DNA from: JBAVQS01 sp049694275
Lineage (GTDB): Bacteria > Chloroflexota > Anaerolineae > UBA4142 > SHND01
DNA: 35,232 bases
Reading direction: 5' to 3'
Assembly (NCBI GenBank): GCA_049694275.1
Contig: JBAVQS010000132.1
Coordinates: 1-35,232, forward strand
Position 1 is the stretch's first letter. Every line of letters starts with the position of its first letter. Under the pieces are notes generated by a model that worked only from the letters and a program-made list of their open reading frames with translations, ran no database searches and was not told where the DNA came from. This document shows, piece by piece, positions 1-6,127 of the stretch. The position numbers and the translations under genes are program-made.

Positions 1-166
1 GAACAAGGATCAGGGCATATTCAGTTAGCCCCTGCCCCTGTTCATCATTGGGAAGATATAACATAACGCCTCCTGGATGAACCACGGCGGGGACGATAAT
101 GAATCCATGTTACAGGAAAATGGGGCGTGATGGCAATGAGGCCGCGGTCCTATGGTCGTGGCGGCG

Positions 167-1402
167 CTATTCGGAAATGACCTCCGCCGGCGCGCGCGCT
201 GGTTCGTGCGCCGGTTTTGCCCTCCGGTCGGCGGGCAGGAGCAAAGCCAGTGCGGCGGCGGTGAGCGGGACAAGGACGCTGAATGAGAGCGTGGGGTCCA
301 GCCCGAACCGGTCCGCCGCATTGCCGGTGACCCAGACGCCGATTGCGCCCGAGACGAACTGCAGGCCCATCGCGACCCCCGACATGAACCCTTTGCCGTG
401 CGGGACCAGATCCTGCGTCATGATAATGCTCACGGGAACGGATGCGCCGCTCGCCAGCCCGAGCAGCGCGCCAAAGGCAAAGGGGAGGAGACCATCGGTG
501 TGCAAGAGCCCCCATAAGGCCGGCCCAATGAGGGCGGTCGAGAGGACCAGCACGTGCTTGCGTCCCACCCGGTCAGAGAGCGTGCCGCCGATCAGCCCGC
601 CGATGGCGAGCGGAAAGAGAATGGCAAAGAGGAGATTGCCGGCCAGTTCGGTTGAGGCGCCGTGGGCTTTGACAAACTGAGGGATATAGGTCGATACGGC
701 GGATTGGATCCACGAGCGGAAAAAGACGACGAACATGACGGTGAGGGCCAGCGAGAGCACCGCGCGCGCCGGCGCCGCTCCCACGGCCGCCACATGCGGG
801 AGATGGTCGCCGAGGCCCTTATGCCCGAGCCAATAGACCAGCAAAGAGAGCGTGAGGCCGAGCGCCATGAGCAGCGCCGGCATGTACGCGCCGGCCAGAG
901 CGAGCGCGGTCGTGGCGACGAGGGGTCCGAAGGAATAGCCGAGATTGCCGCCGAGCATAAAGAGAGAGACGGCGCTGCCCCGGAGCCCGGCCGGGGCGTG
1001 TGAGGCGAGCGCGGCCCCTTGCGGATGAAAGGCCCCGGAGGCCAGGCCGCCAATCAGGGCGAGCAGAATCAAAAAGAGAAAGCGGTCGGCGACGAGCATG
1101 GTGGTCATCGAGAGCGAGGCAATGGCAACGCCGAGCACAATCAGCCGCCCATGTCCCCAGCGGTCGCCCAGCCAGCCAAAGAACGGTTGCGTGAATGACC
1201 CCGCGAGCGAAAAGGTCATCGAGATGGCCCCGACATCGGCGTACGAGAGCGCCAGCGCGTCTTTTTGCAAAAGCAGGACGAGCGGCATCATTCCGGCAAA
1301 GAGGTCGATGCTCAGGTGGCCGAGACTGGCGGTAACCAGGCCCCGGTTGTGAACGAGCTCCGGGGCGAACAGGCGAAGCGGGAGAAAACGATTTCTTGTC
1401 AT
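167..1402 (-). CDS. MFS transporter, Fsr-like (fosmidomycin-resistance family) exporter
   Basis: The 411-residue protein has the twelve hydrophobic segments of a major facilitator superfamily drug exporter. Near residue 60-75 it carries the MFS motif A form GWLGDRWGHGRLIVLG in the loop after TM2. The N-terminal stretch LSIDLFAGMMPLVLLLQ and the HPQGAALA stretch after TM4 are typical of the Fsr/fosmidomycin-resistance branch, so proton-driven efflux of a small molecule is the likely role; the substrate cannot be read from sequence. The ATG at 1402 is used; a GGAGGG lies about 14 nt upstream, rather far for a Shine-Dalgarno site. The A/T-rich TATATTAT region at about 1433-1441 probably holds its promoter and may also serve the divergent small gene at 1504. 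An imperfect hairpin fills positions 1-41, beyond the stop. Confidence 0.9.
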   Translation of the reverse strand: MTRNRFLPLRLFAPELVHNRGLVTASLGHLSIDLFAGMMPLVLLLQKDALALSYADVGAISMTFSLAGSFTQPFFGWLGDRWGHGRLIVLGVAIASLSMTTMLVADRFLFLILLALIGGLASGAFHPQGAALASHAPAGLRGSAVSLFMLGGNLGYSFGPLVATTALALAGAYMPALLMALGLTLSLLVYWLGHKGLGDHLPHVAAVGAAPARAVLSLALTVMFVVFFRSWIQSAVSTYIPQFVKAHGASTELAGNLLFAILFPLAIGGLIGGTLSDRVGRKHVLVLSTALIGPALWGLLHTDGLLPFAFGALLGLASGASVPVSIIMTQDLVPHGKGFMSGVAMGLQFVSGAIGVWVTGNAADRFGLDPTLSFSVLVPLTAAALALLLPADRRAKPAHEPARAPAEVISE

Positions 1403-1503
1403 GCGGTTTGATTTTGCCCTCCGGTCAATTCACTATATTATGCACAATCGGCCAGCACGCCAATTCGAGTCCGAGTCGATCATCTTGCTAAAAGGAGGAA
1501 AAA

Positions 1504-1791
1504 GTGAGCACAGGAATGGATGAGCTCCGCGAGCGCATGGATCAGGGGGGCGAGGAGATGTCCGGGGTGGGCGCCCGCTTTGAGGACCAGTTGGGCGGCC
1601 GGCCCGGCAGTCCGGGTGAAGGGACCAAACCGGCAGAAGCGGGAGACACGGGCGATCCGGATTACGAGGACGAGCAAGACGAAGAAGAAGAAGACGAAGA
1701 AGAACAGGAAGAGGGCGAATATGAGGTTTGGGAGTCAGAAGAAGTAGATGAGGACCGCGCGGCGGGCGGAGAAAAGACAGCCGCCGTATAA
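1504..1791 (+). CDS. small, strongly acidic hypothetical protein
   Basis: A 95-residue reading frame starts at GTG 1504, 5-6 nt after a very good ribosome binding site (AAAGGAGG at about 1491-1498), which is the main reason to call it. The protein is unusual: about 36 of 95 residues are Asp or Glu and only about 7 are Lys or Arg, with a nearly uninterrupted Glu/Asp run around residues 54-71. The first 30 residues look like a short amphipathic helix (MDELRERMDQ), the middle is Gly/Pro-rich, and there is no Cys, signal peptide or membrane segment. It is probably disordered. I do not recognise a family. It is divergent from the MFS gene at 1402 and is followed by a gene-free stretch. A chance frame is possible, but the start region argues for translation. 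Confidence 0.55.
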   Translation: MSTGMDELRERMDQGGEEMSGVGARFEDQLGGRPGSPGEGTKPAEAGDTGDPDYEDEQDEEEEDEEEQEEGEYEVWESEEVDEDRAAGGEKTAAV

Positions 1792-1857
1792 TTTTTCTGA
1801 CCCCCTCGTTAATGCCAGCCTCATTCTCGCCACTGGGCTGGGCGACTCCCTTCGGTC

Positions 1858-1970
1858 GAAATCCGCAGCAACCCAGAGCAAAGCCGACCTCCGTCAGCCA
1901 AGTCAGTCTGCGGAGGCAGACTTTGCCTTGAGCGTGAGTCCCACGCTGTTTGTGGGGTTGCTGCGGTTTC
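1858..1970. repeat. multi-stem folded element (candidate structured RNA or fold-back repeat)
   Basis: The outer arms 1863-1874 and 1955-1966 are perfect 12-base complements (CCGCAGCAACCC / GGGTTGCTGCGG). They are extended by GAAA (1858-1861) against TTTC (1967-1970) across a single bulged T. Inside, GCAAAG (1878-1883) pairs with CTTTGC (1921-1926), and CCTCCG (1888-1893) pairs with CGGAGG (1911-1916), separated by a symmetric 4/4 internal loop. A second arm, AGCGTG/CACGCT (1931-1936, 1942-1947), has a 5-nt loop. A competing hairpin GTCTGC/GCAGAC (1906-1911, 1916-1921) excludes the CCTCCG stem. Arms this long and perfect are not expected by chance. It could be a non-coding RNA, a leader, or a fold-back mobile repeat; position alone does not decide. 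Confidence 0.5.
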
Positions 1971-2106
1971 TAACCGCCGGTTGCAGTACAAGTTAAACTA
2001 CTCTCCTGGTTGACAAACCGCTTTTCGTTTCCCAAATGCGCGGGTATAATTGACCCACACTTACGTGGTTGATTTGGCGGTGCGATGGCTGTGATAGACC
2101 TCGTAG

Positions 2107-2217
2107 GACTTACTCAGGAACTTTCGGAAGATCGAGGATGGCGCAATACGAAAAGCTGTTATCAAGCAGGTGGCAGAACTAGCCAAAGTAGGAAGAAAGC
2201 AGACTGAAAAGCAATAG
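2107..2217 (+). pseudogene. possible remnant: C-terminus of an XRE-type regulator
   Basis: Thirty-six codons between two stops, without a start codon, encode a peptide with LLRNFRKIEDGAIRKAVIK followed by a short QVAELAK helix. This hydrophobic spacing resembles the C-terminal tail of small XRE-family repressors. Two other frames carry stops nearby and no HTH part can be seen upstream, so if real it is a broken fragment. It lies just in front of the PIN nuclease gene, where a cognate regulator would be expected. The call rests on pattern only. Confidence 0.25.
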
Positions 2218-2329
2218 CGCTGAATCAGTCGGGGCGGCGCCCCCTGGGGGGACCCCTTGCGCGGCACTCGGTGCACGCTTGGTCATTAGATATCATAATG
2301 TTTGCCCATTAAGTGGAGAGATATAAGTA

Positions 2330-3715
2330 ATGAAACAAATCTTTGCTGGCTATTACCAGCCAACAGATAAAGAGTTCAAGGAACTCTGGCAGACCTGCCT
2401 GTTTGTATTGGATGCTAATATTTTGCTGGATCTCTATAGGTATTCAAAAGAAACTAGAGAGAAGCTATTGGAAGTTTTGTCCAACCTCTCGGACCGTTTA
2501 TGGATTTCACACCAAGCAGCTTTAGAATATCAAGACAACCGACTTGGCGTCATTACAAAACAAGAAAAGACCTATACCGATGTTTTCGACTTGTTGGGAA
2601 AAACTAAGGAGGGGCTCGAAAGTATTCTTAGTCAAGAACATCCTTCCATAGACGTCCAAACCGTTCTTTCGAAAGCAGACGATGCATTTTCAATAATCAA
2701 GGCCGACTTAGAGGCACAACACGCAGCGCATCCTGACCTTTTCGCCGACGATTTTATCAGGGATGAGATAACCGCCCTTCTCAAGGACAAGGTTGGGCCT
2801 GCCTACCCCCAAGAAAAGCTGAATGAAATATCCAAGGAGGGTACGAAGAGATATGAGAATAAGATCCCACCTGGATATATGGATGATAAGAAGAAGGATA
2901 AGAAGACCTATGGCACCGTCGTCATAGAAGGGCAATTTGGAGACCTCATCTTATGGCACCAAATAAAGGACAAAGCAAGGGAAACTAAGAAGCCGATCAT
3001 CTTTATTACAAATGACAATAAAGAAGATTGGTGGTGGATAGAACAAGGAAAAACAGTTGGCCCACGCCCCGAACTTATTACGGAGATGTTAACAGAAGTC
3101 AGTGTGATGTTCTACATGTACAAGCCCAAGCGGTTTGTAGAATATGCTGTCGATTATCTCGGGCTAGAAGTAACTCAGGAGATTATCAATGAGGTTGAAA
3201 GTGTTGCCGAGGCTAAGATTAATTGGAAACAAGAGGCGCTGAATGCCCTTACAGCTCTAGGTGGAGCAGCCAGCTTGCAAGAAATATATGATGAAGTTGC
3301 CCGGGCAAGCAAAACCACTCAACGACAGTTGCCCGTGTCTTGGCAGGCGATTATACGGCGAACTCTTCAAAATTATTGGGCTGAATCGGAATGGTTCCTT
3401 GGAAAGGAAGATCTTTTTATTCATATCGGTACAGGGCAATGGGGACTAAAAACCCCGGAGGTACGCTCGGCGCGAGGTCTATTTCGAGAGACAATAAAGG
3501 CATTCTTGGAACAGTCCAGTGGAATGAAAGTCGATAAGATCTATTCTCAAGTCAAAGCCCTCCACCCTGAACGTTGCAATGACACCATTGAATGCAGCCA
3601 TGGAAACCCAGGTCAACCGGAGTGGAAACATCAAGTGAGGTTCGCTCTCTGGGACCTTAAGAATGCTGGAGATATCGATCATTTGGGCGATGAATGGTAT
3701 GTGCCCGACTTCTAG
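2330..3715 (+). CDS. PIN-like nuclease with C-terminal winged-helix (Mrr_N-like) domains
   Basis: A 461-residue protein. Residues 22-270 form a PIN-like (PIN_8/DUF4935-type) domain: FVLDANILLDLY with D28, then E66, D205 in FGDLILWH, and D229 in IIFITNDNKEDW. These are the expected metal-binding acidic residues of a PIN RNase/DNase fold. A long helical insert (80-200) splits the acidic cluster, as in PIN_8 proteins. Residues 300-375 look like a winged helix ending in GTGQWGL. Residues 385-461 look like a second one, whose end (PEWKHQVRFALWDLKNAG) resembles Mrr_N domains of restriction enzymes. The start ATG has GGAGAGA upstream. The gene is clearly AT-richer than its neighbours, which suggests transfer. 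A hairpin follows at 3751. A stand-alone defence or RNA-processing nuclease is an inference. Confidence 0.8.
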   Translation: MKQIFAGYYQPTDKEFKELWQTCLFVLDANILLDLYRYSKETREKLLEVLSNLSDRLWISHQAALEYQDNRLGVITKQEKTYTDVFDLLGKTKEGLESILSQEHPSIDVQTVLSKADDAFSIIKADLEAQHAAHPDLFADDFIRDEITALLKDKVGPAYPQEKLNEISKEGTKRYENKIPPGYMDDKKKDKKTYGTVVIEGQFGDLILWHQIKDKARETKKPIIFITNDNKEDWWWIEQGKTVGPRPELITEMLTEVSVMFYMYKPKRFVEYAVDYLGLEVTQEIINEVESVAEAKINWKQEALNALTALGGAASLQEIYDEVARASKTTQRQLPVSWQAIIRRTLQNYWAESEWFLGKEDLFIHIGTGQWGLKTPEVRSARGLFRETIKAFLEQSSGMKVDKIYSQVKALHPERCNDTIECSHGNPGQPEWKHQVRFALWDLKNAGDIDHLGDEWYVPDF

Positions 3716-3750
3716 ATGCGAAGCACCTGTAGGTAAGGAGGCCTTATATA

Positions 3751-3791
3751 AACAGTAGCGCCCCACGTACATCCCCCAGGGCGCTACTGTT
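3751..3791. terminator. hairpin between convergent genes
   Basis: A perfect 13-bp stem, AACAGTAGCGCCC (3751-3763) with GGGCGCTACTGTT (3779-3791), closes a 15-nt loop. It lies between the end of the PIN gene (3715) and the end of the convergent MFS gene (3852), so it can serve both directions. On the minus side it is followed by a T-rich TTTATATAA stretch; on the plus side there is no T-run. Confidence 0.6.
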
Positions 3792-3851
3792 ACAGACAAG
3801 CCCCGACATGGGCCAGCCATTGGCCTAGCATTTGCCGCAACCCCTTTGATT

Positions 3852-5132
3852 CTATTCCGCGGTGGCCCCTTCCGCACCGGATGAAACGGTCGCCGGTTGC
3901 GTCTGGCGTTCCTGCATGAGGAACGCGGCAAGGAGCCCTGCCAGCAGGAGCACGGCCCCCGCTCCCCAGAACACCTTGCGAATCCCGAGCCTATCGCCGA
4001 GCACGCCCGAGGCGGCCATCGAGATGACCGAAGCGAGCACGATGACCGTGTTCATGGCGCTCCCCACGCGCCCGCGTTTCTCATCCGGCACGCGCTGCTG
4101 CATGAGCGTTGCATTCGCGGCATGGACCGGGGTGAGGAACAGCCCGACCACAAAGAGGAGCACGAGGATAGTCGGCATGTTCCCGACAAAGCCTGCGCCT
4201 GCGATCATGAGCCCAATCCCCATCACCCCGCCCGCAATCAGCCAGTTCACCCGCAGCCGCGCCGCGATCATGGCGACAAGCCCGCTCCCCACAACCATCC
4301 CGACCACCTGTGCGGCTTCGACCACGCCGAGCATCGCCGTGTCGGCGCGCAGGTCATTCAGGAGAAAGGGGACGAACAGGACATTGACTGCCCCCATGCC
4401 GAGCATGGTCACGGCAAAGGTGACGAGCGCCCCCAGCATGATGCGGTCCGAGGCAATCGTGTGCAGTCCTTCGCCTAACTCGCCCAGAATCGAGCCGCGC
4501 CGGCGCGCACCGGCCGCCTCGGCCTGTGGCTCGACCCGGATCGTATAAATGAACAGCGCCGAGAGGAAAAAGGAGAGGGCGTCGAGGCTAAAGGCAATCC
4601 ATGCGCCCCCCAGCGCCGCAATCAGAATTCCCGCCAGGACTGTGCCGATCACACCGGTGACAACCTGCGTGGTTTGCGAGAGCGAGTTGGCGGCGAGCAG
4701 GGCGTCCCGCTGGACGAGGCGCGGAATGAGCGCGCTTTTGGCGGGATTGAAAAAGGCGCCGACCGATGCCTGCGCAAAGGCAAGCACATAAAGCAGCCAC
4801 ACCTCCGAAGGGGCGCGCACGGCAATCAGCCCGAGCACAATGAGCCCGCGCAGCACATCCGAGACGATCATGGTCCGGCGCCGGTCCCAGCGATCCACAA
4901 AGACGCCGGCGAACAGGCCAAACACGAGTTGGGGCAGCGCCAGCGCAATCGTAACCCCCGCCAGCGCGGCGGTCGAGCCGGTTAGCTGGTTAACGACGAT
5001 GAGAATCGCCAGGTTCGTGAGGCCGTCGCCAACCTGTGAGATGGCCTGACCGATCCACAGCGTGCGAAAACCGCGCAGGGCGAGGACAGCGCGGACGCCG
5101 GCATCGGGTGGGGTAGCAGCGTTTGTGCTCAT
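3852..5132 (-). CDS. MFS transporter (MFS_3/EntS-like exporter)
   Basis: A 426-residue, twelve-segment major facilitator of the MFS_3 type. It has LRGFRTLWIGQAISQVGDG at the N-terminus and the motif A equivalent GVFVDRWDRRRTM after TM2. ASVGAFFNPAKSALIPRLV is typical of the macrolide/enterobactin exporter branch. The probable job is export of a toxic or signalling small molecule. Its start codon overlaps the stop of the upstream ArsR-type regulator gene (4-base overlap at 5129-5132), so the two are translated together and the regulator very likely controls the pump. The C-terminal tail is hydrophilic. The substrate is unknown. Confidence 0.9.
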   Translation of the reverse strand: MSTNAATPPDAGVRAVLALRGFRTLWIGQAISQVGDGLTNLAILIVVNQLTGSTAALAGVTIALALPQLVFGLFAGVFVDRWDRRRTMIVSDVLRGLIVLGLIAVRAPSEVWLLYVLAFAQASVGAFFNPAKSALIPRLVQRDALLAANSLSQTTQVVTGVIGTVLAGILIAALGGAWIAFSLDALSFFLSALFIYTIRVEPQAEAAGARRRGSILGELGEGLHTIASDRIMLGALVTFAVTMLGMGAVNVLFVPFLLNDLRADTAMLGVVEAAQVVGMVVGSGLVAMIAARLRVNWLIAGGVMGIGLMIAGAGFVGNMPTILVLLFVVGLFLTPVHAANATLMQQRVPDEKRGRVGSAMNTVIVLASVISMAASGVLGDRLGIRKVFWGAGAVLLLAGLLAAFLMQERQTQPATVSSGAEGATAE

Positions 5133-5740
5133 TTGCGGCTCCTTTTGGCTGGGCTGGGCGGTTTGGTTTCGCTCTTTTGGACAGGGAAAAAGGCAACGGT
5201 CAGGTTATAGGTGAGTGGCCCACCCTTTTGCTCGGTCTTGTCGGCGGCCGTGAGCAGCGCTTTCAGCTTGGCGTGGATGTCGGCCAGTTGCTCAGCCGTT
5301 GCTTCAATGCGGACCCCGGCCAGCGCCACCTTCTGATGCGGGTTTTGAGGGGCGATCAGGCCGGCCTGGAGACTGGCGCGCAGGGCGACCAGCGTCGATT
5401 CGAACAGGGTGGTGAACAACGCTTGCAAGGCTTCCACCGATTCGTGTGACGCGCTGCCGGCGGTCAACAGGTTGGGGTCCAGCGTAATGCTGTGCGCCGC
5501 TGCCTGGTAATAGGTCTCGACGGTGCCCCGCTTTTTCTGTGATTTCACCTTTTTAATCAGCCCGACCGCTTCCATCAGCTCGACGTGATGATAGAGCTTG
5601 GTCGGTTTCTCTTCAAGCCGTTCCGCCACCTGTTTGACGGTTTGCGGCTCGCCCATCAAGGCTTCCAGCATCCGGACTCGCAGCGGTTCGGCCAGCGCCT
5701 TGAGCTCGTCGAGGGTGTGCACGACAAACAGATCTTCCAT
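5129..5740 (-). CDS. ArsR-type winged-helix regulator of the adjacent MFS pump
   Basis: About 203 residues from the ATG at 5740, which has a well-placed GGAGTG; a longer start at 5776 would overlap the operator-like repeat and lacks such a site. Residues 10-75 form a winged helix: LAEPLRVRMLEALMGEP, then QTVKQVAERLEEKPTKLYHH as helix-turn-helix and a basic wing KKVKSQKKRGTVETYY. The rest is an effector or dimerisation region, ending in a Lys/Arg/Pro-rich tail. It overlaps the MFS gene by four bases. A perfect inverted repeat (5765-5794) lies 25 nt upstream of the start, consistent with self-repression. No metal-binding Cys pair is seen in the HTH, so it is unlikely to be a metal sensor. Confidence 0.85.
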   Translation of the reverse strand: MEDLFVVHTLDELKALAEPLRVRMLEALMGEPQTVKQVAERLEEKPTKLYHHVELMEAVGLIKKVKSQKKRGTVETYYQAAAHSITLDPNLLTAGSASHESVEALQALFTTLFESTLVALRASLQAGLIAPQNPHQKVALAGVRIEATAEQLADIHAKLKALLTAADKTEQKGGPLTYNLTVAFFPVQKSETKPPSPAKRSRK

Positions 5741-5764
5741 GGTCACTCCATTATTCACTTTCCA

Positions 5765-5794
5765 TTGAACATTCATATATTATTGAATGTTCAA
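5765..5794. promoter_or_regulatory. inverted-repeat operator candidate upstream of the ArsR-type regulator
   Basis: TTGAACATTCA (5765-5775) and TGAATGTTCAA (5784-5794) are perfect 11-base inverted arms around an 8-nt A/T spacer. The site is directly upstream of the regulator-MFS pair and inside an A/T-rich promoter-like region (TTAATATAAA at about 5802). Its size and symmetry suit a dimeric winged-helix repressor, most simply the product of the gene next to it. Confidence 0.65.
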
Positions 5795-6115
5795 GGTTAT
5801 TTTAATATAAACGGAGCGAGTTGTCAAGAGGGAAAAATCGGGCAATCGGTTTTGCAAAGAGTGGGCGCGGGTCCTCCTCGGCAAGACGGGGCCCGCTCCA
5901 CGGCGATTGCAAAGTCGGTTGACACTGTCATTGCGAGCGTTTTGTGCGAAGCAATCCCCGCGCGGGTGAGATTGCTTCGTCGCAACCCTGGCCTCCCGCC
6001 TTACGGCGGACGAAGAACGCCAGGGGAGGCAAAACGCTCCTCGTAATGACGAGTATGACTTTGCAATCGCCCTGCCCCGCTCCCGGCGATGGTGAGCGAT
6101 TGACCCTGATTGGGG
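5795..6115. other. intergenic stretch with one interspersed repeat
   Basis: Apart from the promoter regions at both ends, this stretch is mostly occupied by the CATTGCGAG/GAAGCAATC palindromic repeat (5927-6050). Positions 5820-5925 show nothing I can name. Confidence 0.5.
5927..6050. repeat. CATTGCGAG...GAAGCAATC palindromic repeat, copy 1
   Basis: The outer arms GTCATTGCGAGCGTTTTG and CAAAACGCTCCTCGTAATGAC are near-perfect inverted repeats. They enclose two inner hairpins: GAAGCAATC/GATTGCTTC (5948-5956, 5970-5978) and CCCTGGC/GCCAGGG (about 5986-5992 and 6019-6025), so the element folds as a Y. A shorter relative lies at 28973-29049. It is an interspersed palindromic repeat of the REP/MITE kind; no coding capacity is seen. 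Confidence 0.75.
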
Positions 6116-6121
6116 TATAAT
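6116..6121 (+). promoter_or_regulatory. -10 element TATAAT directly before the ThyX-like gene
   Basis: TATAAT ends 6 nt before the ATG at 6128, so transcription would begin at or next to the start codon. No Shine-Dalgarno site fits between them, which points to a leaderless mRNA. A clear -35 box at 17 nt is not seen; TTGACC at 6100 is too close. Confidence 0.55.
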
Positions 6122-6127
6122 GCACCC

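Larger units (their letters stand above)
1792..2329. other. 538-base stretch without a confident gene
   Basis: This stretch holds a strongly folded element (1858-1970), a small AACCG/CGGTT hairpin (1972-1982), a TATAAT hexamer at about 2045-2050, a possible remnant of an XRE-type regulator (2107-2217) and a GGGGCG/CGCCCC hairpin at about 2230. Base composition changes from GC-rich to AT-rich across it, and the AT-rich PIN gene follows. I see no tRNA-like or insertion-sequence end in it. Confidence 0.6.

Noticed and set aside
1748..1996. Plus-strand open frame of 82 codons
   Set aside because: It overlaps the end of the acidic protein in another frame and then runs through the folded element; no ribosome binding site and no recognisable sequence.
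3862..4548. Plus-strand open frame of 228 codons across an MFS gene
   Set aside because: It is antisense to a clear MFS transporter, has no ribosome binding site and no protein-like composition; GC-rich codon bias opens the opposite frame.
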